A stretch of DNA of 51,262 nucleotides from Candidatus Dormiibacter spiritus (GCA_003244185.1 QHBT01000041.1:1-51262); one strand, 5' to 3'. Positions 1-8,378 are shown, numbered from the stretch's first letter. The notes: generated from the sequence alone by a model not told the origin. A program made the numbers and translations.

Positions 1-65
1 CGCGTTATCTCGGAAGCTGTTCAATCTAGAGCGGGCTGCCCAGAGCCGGCAACCCAGCGCATCGT

Positions 66-1274
66 GTGCTGAACCAGAGCGGCGCGCTTAGCATCGTGAG
101 TGCGGTGGACGACGTCGAGGGCGTCAGCCAGGGACGCGGGCGCCGAGCTGCGGGCCTGATCGCCATCGGGCTTGCGCTGGTGCTGGTCGGCGGCATCGTC
201 TACCTGCGGCCCTTCGCCCAGCCGGCCGCGCCGGCGCCCGCAGCCACCACCCTGGCCGGCCACTTCGTCGTCCCCAGCGACATGCAGTGGTTCTCGGCCG
301 ACGAGGGTTGGCTCGTCTTCAGCGAGGGTCCCAACCACAGCGCCCTCTTCCACACTCGCGATGCCGGGCGGCATTGGCAGAACAACTTCACTGCTCCACT
401 GGGGAACGCCAACGCCGTTGGGCTCAAGTTCTTCGACGCCCGCAGAGGTGTCCTTCGAATCTGGGGAGACGCCCTGGGAGCACGTGCGCTGGCGACCAAA
501 GATGGCGGCCGCTCCTGGCAGCCGCTTCATCTGCCCTCTCTTGGCGGTTACTACGTGAACGTCGAGTTCAGCGACCCGGAGCATGCCTGGGTGGCCTGGG
601 TGACACAGGCCTCCCCGGCCAGTGTGCCGACCGTCGATCTCTATCGCACTGCCGACGGTGGCCAAAACTGGCAGAAATTCCCGAACGGAGCGCTGAACGG
701 GCTGCCGCAACCGGCTTCGGGATCACCGCTGTTTGCCAGCGCTCAGGACGGCTGGGTGCAGGTTGGGAGCCAGCTCTACGCCAGCCATGACGGCGGCGAC
801 TCCTGGCAGCCGGAGAGTCTGGAGCTTCCGCCCGCCGGCAGTGTGTCCCTGGGACAGGCAATTGTCTCGCCGGGCGGCTTGGTGACGCTGACCTTTGAAG
901 GTTCCAGCGGTCAGGTGCCGCGTGGGGTAGAGATGTGGGTGGCTGCCTCGAGCGACGGCGGAAGGACGTGGCAGCCATTGGTCCACACTCCGGAGACACC
1001 GAGCCCGAACGCGGGCGCGGGCCCGGACTGGCAACCGCCCCACTTCAGCGACGCCCGCAATGGCTGGCTCGTGGTCGGCCAAATCATGTACACTACCGCA
1101 GATTCCGGCCGCACGTGGAACCGCAAGGCCATGCCGGCTGGCGCCGAATGTGCGGATGTGACCCCGGTCATCGCCAGCACCGCTTGGTGCGCGGCACACT
1201 ACCCATTGGGCGTCCGGCTGTTCAGAACCGTTGACGGCGGCCGGCACTGGAGCGGCGTCGCCCCGCCGATCTAG
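66..1274 (+). CDS. Membrane-anchored or secreted beta-propeller protein with BNR/Ycf48-like repeats
   Basis: About 402 residues. One hydrophobic segment lies at roughly residues 28-48 (GLIAIGLALVLVGGIVYL), consistent with an N-terminal anchor or uncleaved signal, so the rest is probably extracytoplasmic. The body carries about seven Asp-box-like repeats of the form DGGxxW (AGRHWQ, GGRSWQ, GGQNWQ, GGDSWQ, GGRTWQ, SGRTWN, GGRHWS), as in sialidase BNR and Ycf48/WD40-YVTN propellers. No enzymatic residues are recognisable, so binding or scaffolding is more likely than hydrolysis; this is inference. The start is a GTG; a second in-frame GTG at 96 is also possible. Confidence 0.75.
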   Translation: MLNQSGALSIVSAVDDVEGVSQGRGRRAAGLIAIGLALVLVGGIVYLRPFAQPAAPAPAATTLAGHFVVPSDMQWFSADEGWLVFSEGPNHSALFHTRDAGRHWQNNFTAPLGNANAVGLKFFDARRGVLRIWGDALGARALATKDGGRSWQPLHLPSLGGYYVNVEFSDPEHAWVAWVTQASPASVPTVDLYRTADGGQNWQKFPNGALNGLPQPASGSPLFASAQDGWVQVGSQLYASHDGGDSWQPESLELPPAGSVSLGQAIVSPGGLVTLTFEGSSGQVPRGVEMWVAASSDGGRTWQPLVHTPETPSPNAGAGPDWQPPHFSDARNGWLVVGQIMYTTADSGRTWNRKAMPAGAECADVTPVIASTAWCAAHYPLGVRLFRTVDGGRHWSGVAPPI

Positions 1275-1317
1275 TGGGAGCTCGACCCGGCCGGCTGCCT
1301 GACTCGGCGCGTTGCTG

Positions 1318-1323
1318 GATAAT
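1318..1323 (+). promoter_or_regulatory. Leaderless-type -10 box for the SRPBCC gene
   Basis: GATAAT lies six bases before the ATG at 1330, so transcription would begin at or next to the start codon. The same spacing recurs at many genes in this window. Confidence 0.45.
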
Positions 1324-1329
1324 CACGCC

Positions 1330-1782
1330 ATGCCGCGCGTGAGTGAGGAGATCGAGATCCGCGCTACTCCCGACAAGGTGTGGCACGTCGTGCAGGAGGA
1401 TTTGGCCGCCACGAAAGAATGGTCGCAGGGACGCATGAGCGCGGCCACCATGGACGGAAAGCCCGCCGGCCCCGGCTCGCTGATCCGCTTTGAGCTGACC
1501 GTGGGCGGGAGCCAGCAGGCACTGGTGCTGCAGAACCAGACCTGGCAGCCGCCGGAGCTGTGCGCGGGCCCCATCGTGGAAGGACCCGTCAAGGGCAGCT
1601 TCGCCTACAGCTACGCCAAGAGCGGTGCGGGCACTCTGCTGCGCTTTGAGATGGATGCCCAGCTCTCAGGACTGCTTCGCTTCGCCGGCGGTGTCTTCAA
1701 GTCGCAGCTGGAGACCAACCTGCGAGAGGCGCTCAGCTCACTCAAGAGCTACATCGAGAGGCGCACAGCTGCCGCCCGCTAG
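1330..1782 (+). CDS. SRPBCC / polyketide cyclase-like ligand-binding protein
   Basis: About 150 residues, the size of a single START/SRPBCC domain. The opening strand RVSEEIEIRATPDKVWHVV is the standard SRPBCC entry (beta strand followed by the APxxVW-type helix), and the C-terminal amphipathic helix (FKSQLETNLREALSSLKSYIE) closes the cavity. The ligand cannot be told from sequence. ATG 1330 is preferred to a TTG at 1312 because the conserved strand starts directly after it and a -10 box sits six bases upstream. Its 3' end overlaps the apparent start of the next gene, suggesting translational coupling. Confidence 0.8.
   Translation: MPRVSEEIEIRATPDKVWHVVQEDLAATKEWSQGRMSAATMDGKPAGPGSLIRFELTVGGSQQALVLQNQTWQPPELCAGPIVEGPVKGSFAYSYAKSGAGTLLRFEMDAQLSGLLRFAGGVFKSQLETNLREALSSLKSYIERRTAAAR
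1756..1761 (+). promoter_or_regulatory. Ribosome binding site supporting a CTG start
   Basis: GAGAGG lies seven bases before CTG 1769, within the end of the SRPBCC gene. This is normal Shine-Dalgarno spacing and supports CTG as the start of the CitE-like gene. Confidence 0.45.
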
Positions 1783-2701
1783 CCAGCGCCGCCCCCGCCG
1801 CTCCTGCCTGGCGGTGCCTGGCAGCAACCCGCGCTTTCACGCCAAGGCCGATCAGTCGGCGGCGGACATGATCTTCCTGGACCTGGAGGACGCTGTCGCG
1901 CCCAGCGCCAAGGAAGAAGCCCGCGAGCTGGTGGTCTCGGCTCTGAACCAGTACGCGTTCGAATCAAAGGTGCGGGGCGTTCGTATCAACGACGTCACCA
2001 CCCGGTGGTGCGGCGACGACGTCCGCGAGGTCGTGGAGGGTGCGGGAGAGCGGCTGGACTGCCTGGTCGTCCCCAAGGTCGAGGACCAGGACCACGTCCA
2101 CTTCGTCCACCACCTGCTGAATCAGCTGGAGGCGAAGCTCGGGCTCAGCCGGCGGATCGGCCTGGAACTCCAGCTCGAGACGGCGCGCGGTCTGGAGAAC
2201 GCCAGCCGGATGGCGGCCGCCAGCGACCGCACTGAGACGCTGATCTTCGGGCCGGTGGACCTGGCCGCGGACCTTCGCCTGCCCTCTCTGCGATCGGGCG
2301 ACCTGAGGGACGATTATCCGGGCGATTTCTGGCACCATTTCCATGCCACGGTGCTGGTCGCCGCCCGCGCGCACGGCCTGCAGGCGATCGACGGGCCTTA
2401 CGTACAGGTTCGCGACCTGGCCGGCCTGCGCCGGTTCGCCGCTCGCTCCGCCGCCCTCGGCTACGACGGCAAGTGGGCGCTCAACCCCGCCCAGATCGAG
2501 GTCCTGAACGAGGTCTACGCGCCGAGCCCGGCCGACTTCCGACGCGCGCTGGAGATCGTCGAGGCCTATCGACAGGCGACTGACGCCGAGAGCAGGGGCG
2601 CCGTGATGCTGGGCGACGAGATGATCGACGAAGCATCGCGCAAGCTGGCGCAGGTGATGGTCGAACGCGGCCGGGCGGCTGGTTTGGAGGAAGGGACGTG
2701 A
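1769..2701 (+). CDS. HpcH/HpaI-type aldolase, CitE-like CoA-ester lyase
   Basis: About 310 residues. Family motifs appear in order: VPGSNPRFHAKA at the N-terminus, MIFLDLEDAVAPSAKEEAR with the metal and CoA-ester-binding acids, VRINDVTTRW, LELQLETARGLENA and the C-terminal GYDGKWALNPAQI block. CitE-like proteins cleave or form malyl-CoA, citramalyl-CoA or similar thioesters; the substrate here is not determinable. Family homology begins only about nine codons after CTG 1769. Upstream standard starts (GTG 1691, 1655 or 1625) would add an unrelated tail inside the previous gene, whereas CTG 1769 has a well-placed GAGAGG. The start is therefore probable but unproven. Confidence 0.8.
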   Translation: MPPASQRRPRRSCLAVPGSNPRFHAKADQSAADMIFLDLEDAVAPSAKEEARELVVSALNQYAFESKVRGVRINDVTTRWCGDDVREVVEGAGERLDCLVVPKVEDQDHVHFVHHLLNQLEAKLGLSRRIGLELQLETARGLENASRMAAASDRTETLIFGPVDLAADLRLPSLRSGDLRDDYPGDFWHHFHATVLVAARAHGLQAIDGPYVQVRDLAGLRRFAARSAALGYDGKWALNPAQIEVLNEVYAPSPADFRRALEIVEAYRQATDAESRGAVMLGDEMIDEASRKLAQVMVERGRAAGLEEGT

Positions 2702-2714
2702 CAGCAGCGAGTCG

Positions 2715-3230
2715 ATGGACAGCCTGATCAGCCAGGTCGAAGCCGTGCTCCAGGCCACGCCTGAACGCTGGCGCGCGCTGTGCCAATCGCTGCCTGCCGA
2801 GCTGCTGCAGCGACGACCGCAGCCCAGCGAGTGGTCCGCTGCGGACTGTCTTCAGCACTTGGTCCAGGCGGAGTCAGGTTACTCCGGTCGAATCCACGGC
2901 TTTCTTGCCGGAGAGACACATTTGAAGCGCATTGACCCCGACGCCGCCGTCGACATGGCGTCGGTGAGCGATGTCGGCCAGATGGCCGAGCAGTTTGCCG
3001 AGCTGCGGCGAGAGAACCTGAGGCTGCTGGGCCAGGTCCGCGAGGAGGATCTGGGCCGCCGAGCACAGCACGAGGAGTACGGCCCGGTCACGCTCGGCAA
3101 CCTCCTGCACGAGTTTGCCGCCCACGACCTGAACCACACCATGCAGGCCGAACGGGCTCTGGCGCAGCCCTTCGTTCAGGGGTCGGGCGGCTGGCGCCGG
3201 AGCCTGGCGACGATCGACGACGGCGGCTGA
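2715..3230 (+). CDS. DinB superfamily protein
   Basis: 171 residues, typical of the DinB/YfiT four-helix fold. The metal-binding histidines are visible in the first long helix (DCLQHLVQAE) and in the later helix (HEFAAHDLNHTMQ). Members are metal-dependent enzymes, often thiol-dependent transferases acting on mycothiol or bacillithiol, but the reaction here cannot be assigned. It starts 13 bases after the CitE-like gene and probably belongs to the same transcript. ATG start. Confidence 0.8.
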   Translation: MDSLISQVEAVLQATPERWRALCQSLPAELLQRRPQPSEWSAADCLQHLVQAESGYSGRIHGFLAGETHLKRIDPDAAVDMASVSDVGQMAEQFAELRRENLRLLGQVREEDLGRRAQHEEYGPVTLGNLLHEFAAHDLNHTMQAERALAQPFVQGSGGWRRSLATIDDGG

Positions 3231-3251
3231 GATGAGCGAGCCCGGGGCCTT

Positions 3252-3695
3252 CTAGCGGCGGGGCAGCAGCTCCAACTGCTCAGCGCGGTCGTTCAGGTGG
3301 GCCGTGGCCTGACGAACCAGACCGGCGAACAGGCGCTGGTCATCGCTATCAGTGAGCTGTACTGAGCGGATCCGCCGCAGCACGGCTTGCAGCGCATAGA
3401 TCCCGTCAGCTTCGCGCACGAGCGCTCGCTGCGCAGCCTGTCTCAATGCCGCGGCCTGGCGCTCCTGCCGGTTGTCGGCGAGCAGCGTCGCTGCTCGATC
3501 CGCCGCTTTCAGGGCTTTCGCCATGGTCGGGTGCAGTTCCGTCCCCGGCTCACTCGGCTTCTTGGCCCGCAGCGGGCCCGGGCGCGGCAGGTGCCGCCGG
3601 AGCTGCAGGCCACGCCTGAGGTTGGGCCCAGCCATCACCAGGACTCCTGTCAAGATGAGCAGCGCGGCCAGCAGGCCGACGACCACCTCCAGCAC
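3252..3695 (-). CDS. Small membrane-anchored protein of unknown function
   Basis: 147 residues from a GTG start. A single N-terminal transmembrane segment (roughly residues 2-22) is followed by a basic stretch and a long alanine-, arginine- and glutamine-rich helical region, so it looks like a membrane-tethered cytoplasmic helical domain. No family is recognised. It lies 62 bases downstream of hisA on the same strand, but a TAATCT box six bases before its GTG suggests its own promoter. Confidence 0.6.
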   Translation of the reverse strand: MLEVVVGLLAALLILTGVLVMAGPNLRRGLQLRRHLPRPGPLRAKKPSEPGTELHPTMAKALKAADRAATLLADNRQERQAAALRQAAQRALVREADGIYALQAVLRRIRSVQLTDSDDQRLFAGLVRQATAHLNDRAEQLELLPRR

Positions 3696-3701
3696 AGCAA
3701 C

Positions 3702-3707
3702 AGATTA
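3702..3707 (-). promoter_or_regulatory. Leaderless-type -10 box
   Basis: Reads TAATCT on the minus strand and is separated by six bases from the GTG at 3695. Confidence 0.4.
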
Positions 3708-3757
3708 CTTCGAACCGACCGCTGCGCCAATACCCGAATCGGGCTGAGCGCGCCAGC

Positions 3758-4468
3758 CTATCTGGGGCTGCTCAAAGCCTCCCGGAGGTCGACGTGGCCT
3801 TCAAGCAGCGACTTGCCCAGAATGACCCCGGCCGCTCCGGCCGCAGCGACCGCCGCGACATCGTCCAGCGAGGAAATCCCACCGGAATAGGTGATCGGGT
3901 GGCTGCCGCTGCTCCGCGCTGCAGCGAGCAGATCGAGGTCCGGACCGGCCAGGGTGCCGTCGCGATCGATGCTGGTGACTACGACGCCGGCCAGCGGCGC
4001 CCCCGCCCAGCCCGCCAGCACCTCGGCCAGGCTGAGATGAGTCAGCTCCGACCACCCGGTCACGGCCGGGCGGCCCGCCCGCGCATCCAGGGCGGCCAGG
4101 ACTCGGCCGGGCAGCTGGGCGGCGACTTCATTCAGCCGCTCAGGCTCCTTGACCGCCACTGTTCCCAGCACCACCGCGGCAGCCCCGGCCTCCAGCCACC
4201 TGGTGGCGCCTTCCAGGGAGCGGATGCCGCCGGCCACCTGAACCTCCAAGTCCAGCTCTCGGATGAGTCGCTCGATCAGCTTCCGGTTGTCGCCCGAGCC
4301 GCGCGCGCCATCCAGGTCCACCACGTGCAGGCGGCGGGCGCCCGCCTCCGCATACCGCTGCGCCTGAACCAGAGCGTCCGTCGCGTAGCCGGTCTCCCGC
4401 GCGAAGTCCCCTTTGATGAGGCGCACCACCCTGCCGGCGCGGAGATCGAGCGCGGGGATGACAAGCAT
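3758..4468 (-). CDS. hisA: Phosphoribosylformimino-AICAR-phosphate isomerase (HisA)
   Basis: 236 residues, normal for HisA, the TIM-barrel isomerase of the fourth step of histidine synthesis. The start MLVIPALDLRAGRVVRL contains the first catalytic aspartate, and VLAALDARAGRPAV carries the second. Phosphate-binding glycine segments (VAGGIRSLEG and YSGGISSLDDVAA) are present. In lineages without trpF the related PriA serves both histidine and tryptophan synthesis; that cannot be excluded here. No other his gene lies in the window. ATG 4468 is seven bases after the stop of the ABC-F gene, so the two are probably co-transcribed. Confidence 0.92.
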   Translation of the reverse strand: MLVIPALDLRAGRVVRLIKGDFARETGYATDALVQAQRYAEAGARRLHVVDLDGARGSGDNRKLIERLIRELDLEVQVAGGIRSLEGATRWLEAGAAAVVLGTVAVKEPERLNEVAAQLPGRVLAALDARAGRPAVTGWSELTHLSLAEVLAGWAGAPLAGVVVTSIDRDGTLAGPDLDLLAAARSSGSHPITYSGGISSLDDVAAVAAAGAAGVILGKSLLEGHVDLREALSSPR

Positions 4469-4475
4469 TTGGGCC

Positions 4476-6074
4476 CTAGGCCAGGGCGACCAGCTCGCTG
4501 AAGCTGGAATCCCAATAGTCAAGACTGCCTTCGGGCAGCATCAGCACGCGCTCTGGCTGGAGCGCTTCAACAGCTCCCTCGTCGTGCGTCACCAGCAGCA
4601 CAGCCCCCCGATAGCTCGCCAGCGCCTTGAGGATCTCCGCCCGGCTGGCGGGGTCCAGGTTATTGGTCGGCTCGTCCAGCAGGAGGACGTTGGCGCCCGA
4701 GGAGACCAGGGTCGCCAGAGCCAGCCGTGTCTTCTCGCCGCCGGACAGCGTGCCCACCTCCTGCTCCACCGCCTCGTTCGAGAACAGGAACGAGCCGAGG
4801 ATGCCGCGAAGCTGGGGCAGCTCCCGGTCCGGCGCGGCCGCCCGCATGTTGGCGAGCACGCTGCGCCGGGGATCAAGCGTTTCATGCTCCTGGGCGTAGT
4901 AGCCCAGCTTCAGGCCGTGGCCTGCCTTGACCTCTCCCAGGTCCGGCTTCTCCAAGCCGGCCAGCAGCCGCAGCAGGGTGGTCTTGCCGGCGCCGTTGAG
5001 ACCGAGGATCACAGTGCGGGAGGCGCGCTCCACCTCCAGCTCGATGTCGCGCAGCACCTGAAGGTCGCCGAAGCGCTTGCTCAGACCGTGAGCCGTGAGC
5101 GGCGTCCGTCCGCACGGCGCCGGCTCCGGAAAGCGGAGCTTGGCGACCCGGTCGCTGCGCCGCACCTCCGCCAGGCCCGAGAGCAGGCGGTCGGCGCGCC
5201 TGTCCATGTTCTGGGCCGCCCTCGCCTTGGTCGCCTTGTAGCGCATGCGATCGGCCTGGGCGTGGAGCGCGCTGGCCTTCTTTTCCGCGTTCTGGCGCTC
5301 GCGGACTCGGCGGCGGTCGTCAGCCACGCGCTGCTCAGTGTAGGCTCGCCAGCCGAAATTGTAGATGTCCAAATGCGTCCGGGTAGCGTCCAGATGGAAG
5401 ACGCGGTTGACTGTCGCCTCCAACAGGGAGACGTCGTGGCTGATCACCACCCACCCTCCTTTGCTGCCCTTCAGGAAATCTCGCAGCCAAGCGATGGAAT
5501 CGGCGTCGAGGTGGTTGGTGGGTTCGTCCAGGAGCAGGGTCTCAGCGCCGCTGAAGAGGATGCGCGCCAGCTCGATCCGGCGCCTCTGGCCGCCAGAGAG
5601 AGCCGCCAGCGGGAGATTGAGTACCCGTTCGGGAAGAGCCAGACTGGCGGCGATGGTTGCGGCCTCCGCTTCTGCGGCGTAGCCGCCCAGCGCTTGGAAG
5701 CGGTCCTCGAAGTTGGAGTAGCGCTCCAGCAACGGAAGGTGGTCTCTGCCACCGCTGCCGGCCATGGCCAGTTGCGCCGTCTGCAGGTCGCGGACCACGC
5801 CGTCCAGCCCGCGGCCGGAGAGGATGCGGTCCCGTGCGGCCGCTGTCTGATCGGCCTCGCCCGGGCCCTGCGGCAGATAGCCGACCGTGCCGGTGCTGGC
5901 GACAGACCCTGCCTCAGGCAGAGCCTGACCGGCCAGGACCCGGGCGAGCGTGGTCTTGCCGGCGCCATTGCGGCCGACCAGACCTATGCGGTCGCCGGGT
6001 GAGATGAGAAACGAAGCGCCTTGCAAGAGGGTCCTGGCGCCGGCGCGCAGGGCAAGGTCTTTGACGGTGATCAT
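4476..6074 (-). CDS. ABC-F family ATPase (ribosome-associated, no membrane domain)
   Basis: 532 residues with two ABC cassettes in one chain: Walker A GRNGAGKTT near residue 35, signature LSGGQRRRIEL, Walker B LLLDEPTNHLD, a charged linker at about 225-290 rich in arginine, alanine and lysine (the P-site tRNA interaction motif region), then a second Walker A GLNGAGKTT near 356 and LSGGEKTRLALA with LLLDEPTNNLD. No transmembrane segments. ABC-F proteins act on the ribosomal E site in translation control or antibiotic protection; the subfamily is not clear. The ATG is preceded by AGGAG at good spacing. Confidence 0.92.
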   Translation of the reverse strand: MITVKDLALRAGARTLLQGASFLISPGDRIGLVGRNGAGKTTLARVLAGQALPEAGSVASTGTVGYLPQGPGEADQTAAARDRILSGRGLDGVVRDLQTAQLAMAGSGGRDHLPLLERYSNFEDRFQALGGYAAEAEAATIAASLALPERVLNLPLAALSGGQRRRIELARILFSGAETLLLDEPTNHLDADSIAWLRDFLKGSKGGWVVISHDVSLLEATVNRVFHLDATRTHLDIYNFGWRAYTEQRVADDRRRVRERQNAEKKASALHAQADRMRYKATKARAAQNMDRRADRLLSGLAEVRRSDRVAKLRFPEPAPCGRTPLTAHGLSKRFGDLQVLRDIELEVERASRTVILGLNGAGKTTLLRLLAGLEKPDLGEVKAGHGLKLGYYAQEHETLDPRRSVLANMRAAAPDRELPQLRGILGSFLFSNEAVEQEVGTLSGGEKTRLALATLVSSGANVLLLDEPTNNLDPASRAEILKALASYRGAVLLVTHDEGAVEALQPERVLMLPEGSLDYWDSSFSELVALA

Positions 6075-6418
6075 CGGTGAGCTCCTGAAGGGTGGAAGAA
6101 GGACGCGCTCATTCGGGACGGGCCGCTCAGAACGGCAGGCGCGTCAGGTCGAGAGGAGCGTCACATCGATGAAGAATTGTACGGGCTGCTCACAGTTAGT
6201 CTCGGTCAATCCAAAGCGGAGCCCGAATGCCATCGAGATCCGGCGCGCAATTCGGCTACTCGTAAGGTCGATAGGCCGGGTTCATCCCGGCCGGAAACCG
6301 ATGCCGGCAAGGCCTTAATCGAATGGTTACCCACCTGAAGCCCGCGGCTCCGCGCGGCGGCGGTTTCGTACAAACCTGGTGGGGATCCGGAAGGGGAGGC
6401 CCGCCTCCCCTTGCCCGT
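6075..6418. other. Structured intergenic region, possible non-coding RNA
   Basis: 344 bases with no convincing protein gene. On the plus strand there is a seven-pair hairpin (GGCCGGG, loop TTCAT, CCCGGCC, 6274-6292), followed at about 6304-6345 by GGCAAGGCC and GGTTACCCACCTGAAG, then a GC hairpin near 6345-6360. The GGTTACCCACCTG block resembles the 3' half of some 6S RNAs as I remember them, but I could not trace a convincing closing stem on the 5' side. The strand is uncertain. Treat as a candidate structured RNA only. Confidence 0.3.
6391..6412. terminator. Perfect 10-bp inverted repeat after yajQ
   Basis: AAGGGGAGGC, a two-base loop CC, then GCCTCCCCTT. It sits seven bases past the stop codon of the YajQ-family gene. 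There is no T-run, so this is a GC hairpin that could stop or stabilise transcripts from either side. Confidence 0.5.
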
Positions 6419-6913
6419 CTAGCGGTAGTTGGTGAACTGGAGGGGGACGGGGATCGACTCGTCGTCCCGGAGCTTGGCGATCACCGCTTGGAGCGAGTTC
6501 TTTTCCTTGGAGGTGACCCGGACCTGGTCGCCCTGGATGCGGACCTGCGCCTTCGGTGCCACCTCGCGCGCTTTCTTGGCCAGTGACTTGGCCAGCTCGT
6601 CACTGATCCCCGCGTTGAGAGTGACCTCGATCTGGCCGCGGCCCTTGCCGACAGTCTTCGGCTCTCCGGCCTTGAACAGCTTGGCCGACAGCTTGCGCCG
6701 GACCGCCTTCTCCACCAGCACCTGGAAGGCAGCCCGGGCCCGGTCCTCCGTGGAGGCCTCCACCACCAGCGTGGCGCCTTTGTGCTCGATCTGGGCGTCG
6801 GTGCCTTTGAAGTCGAATCGTGTTGCCAGCTCCCGCCGCGCCTGATCCAGGGCGTTGGTCAACTCCTGCTTGTCGTAATCGGAAACCACGTCGAAGGAGA
6901 ACTCCTGTGCCAT
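6419..6913 (-). CDS. YajQ family nucleotide-binding protein
   Basis: 164 residues, full family length. Diagnostic blocks are the start MAQEFSFDVVSDYDKQEL, RFDFKGTDAQIE, GRGQIEVTLNAGISDELAK and the C-terminal VRVTSKEKNSLQAVI and LQFTNYR. YajQ proteins are cytosolic with two RNP-like folds; some bind cyclic-di-GMP and act with a transcription factor, and nucleic acid or tRNA binding is also reported. No partner regulator lies alongside. The gene follows a small membrane protein gene by seven bases, suggesting one transcript. Confidence 0.93.
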   Translation of the reverse strand: MAQEFSFDVVSDYDKQELTNALDQARRELATRFDFKGTDAQIEHKGATLVVEASTEDRARAAFQVLVEKAVRRKLSAKLFKAGEPKTVGKGRGQIEVTLNAGISDELAKSLAKKAREVAPKAQVRIQGDQVRVTSKEKNSLQAVIAKLRDDESIPVPLQFTNYR

Positions 6914-6920
6914 TGCCCGC

Positions 6921-7286
6921 CTAGCCTCGGATGGCGTGCACTATCACCACCGCCACCAATAGGAGAGGAATCAGCGCGCTCAGCCCGAGGAGCGCTGCGA
7001 TCCCGAGCATCGAGCCGTCGACGCCTTCTCGGCTGCGGCGCTCCTCGTCCAGCGAAATCGGCGCCAGCTGATCCGCCACCCCCTCGGCATCGGCGCGCTG
7101 GGCGAGCTCCTGCAGGATCGCCCCACCACCTGTGGGCAGTGAGTTGGTGTCGATCCGGCTCAAGGCCAGCCGCAGGTTGTCGTTCGAATCGCCCAGGGCT
7201 GACATCGCGAGGTCGAGAGTTCTCGTGCCCGCCGGGCCGCGATGCGCCTGGCGCAGCTCGGCGATGATCTCATAGAGAGTGGCCAT
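6921..7286 (-). CDS. Small protein with C-terminal transmembrane segment, unknown function
   Basis: About 121 residues. The first two thirds are soluble and helical (MATLYEIIAELRQAHRG at the start), and the C-terminus is a strong hydrophobic helix (IAALLGLSALIPLLLVAVVIV), so it looks like a tail-anchored cytoplasmic protein. No family recognised. ATG 7286 is preferred to a TTG at 7295: a TATAAC box lies upstream and transcription would begin close to the TTG. It is probably co-transcribed with yajQ and diverges from ilvE. Confidence 0.55.
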   Translation of the reverse strand: MATLYEIIAELRQAHRGPAGTRTLDLAMSALGDSNDNLRLALSRIDTNSLPTGGGAILQELAQRADAEGVADQLAPISLDEERRSREGVDGSMLGIAALLGLSALIPLLLVAVVIVHAIRG

Positions 7287-7371
7287 GCGTTCCAAATGGA
7301 GTTATAGCCGATCCGACCCGCGGCCGACAGTCCTTCGGCGTCGGCGGCCGTCAAATCGGCCTGGGGCGGCC

Positions 7372-7377
7372 TACAAT
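7372..7377 (+). promoter_or_regulatory. -10 box for ilvE
   Basis: TACAAT, eleven bases before the ATG of ilvE. The predicted 5' leader is only a few bases. No convincing -35 element is seen. Confidence 0.45.
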
Positions 7378-7388
7378 CCGGCTTCAGC

Positions 7389-8354
7389 ATGACTGTGGAA
7401 ATCGAACTGAAGAGCCGAGTTGCCAGCCGTCCCGAACACCCCAACAGCTGGGTCTTCTATGACGGTGAGGTGGTGCGTTATCACGACGCACACATAGGCA
7501 TCGCCACCCATGCCCTCCACTACGGCACCGCTTGCTTCGAGGGCATCCGGGCCTACTGGAATGAGACGCAGGAGCAGCTGTTCCTACTCCACGGCCCCGC
7601 CCATTACGACCGGCTCCGCAACTCAGGCAAGATCCTGCGCATGGAGCTGCCGTATTCGACCGAAGAGCTGATCGACATCACACTCGACCTGCTCCGACGC
7701 AACGATTACAGGACCGACGCTTACATCCGGCCGCTGCTCTACAAATCTGTCGAGCAGATAGGCGTGCAGCTTCACGGCCTGGCCGACGGCTTCCTCATCT
7801 ACACGGCCGAGATGGGCAACTACGTCGAGATCGAATCGGGAATCCGCTGTATGGTTTCCAGCTGGCGCCGCATCAGCGACTCGGCTCTACCGGCCCGAGC
7901 CAAAGCGAGCGGCGGCTACGTGAACTCCGCGCTGGCCAAGTCCGAAGCTCTGGAAGCCGGCTTCGACGAGGCCATCGTGCTCACCGCCGACGGCCATGTC
8001 TCGGAGGGCTCGGCTGAAAACCTCTTTCTGTACAAGGATGGTGTCTGGGTGACCCCACCCGTAACCGACGACATCCTGGAGGGCATCACCCGGCGACTCG
8101 TGATCAACATGATTCGCGATGAGCTGGGCGTCCCCGTTGTCGAGCGCAGCATCGACCGGACCGAGCTCTACACCTGCGAGGAGCTGCTGCTCTGCGGGAC
8201 CGGAGCCCAGATCTCGCCGGTGATAGAGGTTGATCACCGCCGAGTTGGCAACGGCAAGGTGGGCGAGTTCAGCCAGGAGATTCAGGCACTGTACTTCGAC
8301 GCGGTGCGAGGCGAGACCAGCAAATACCGGGACTGGACAATCCCGGTCTACTAA
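7389..8354 (+). CDS. ilvE: Branched-chain amino acid aminotransferase
   Basis: 321 residues, a class IV PLP-dependent aminotransferase catalysing the last step of valine, leucine and isoleucine synthesis. The N-terminal block HALHYGTACFEGIRAY and the central RAKASGGYVNSALAKSEA are characteristic; Lys172 in the latter is the expected Schiff-base lysine. VSEGSAENLFLYKDG and ILEGITRR give the phosphate-binding and C-terminal motifs. D-amino-acid transaminases and ADC lyases share the fold, but the FEGIRAY block and full length favour IlvE. ATG start with an upstream TACAAT box. Confidence 0.93.
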   Translation: MTVEIELKSRVASRPEHPNSWVFYDGEVVRYHDAHIGIATHALHYGTACFEGIRAYWNETQEQLFLLHGPAHYDRLRNSGKILRMELPYSTEELIDITLDLLRRNDYRTDAYIRPLLYKSVEQIGVQLHGLADGFLIYTAEMGNYVEIESGIRCMVSSWRRISDSALPARAKASGGYVNSALAKSEALEAGFDEAIVLTADGHVSEGSAENLFLYKDGVWVTPPVTDDILEGITRRLVINMIRDELGVPVVERSIDRTELYTCEELLLCGTGAQISPVIEVDHRRVGNGKVGEFSQEIQALYFDAVRGETSKYRDWTIPVY

Positions 8355-8378
8355 GACAGACACCTGCGCTGGACGGCG

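Noticed and set aside
4413-6002. Long plus-strand open frame of 529 codons opposite the ABC-F gene
   Set aside because: It is antisense to a gene with all ABC-F motifs, and its translation is rich in Gln, Ala and Arg with no recognisable domain; long antisense frames are expected at this GC content.
6274-6292. Hairpin with a GGTTCATCC-like loop considered as a tRNA T arm
   Set aside because: No acceptor, D or anticodon arms could be placed around it.
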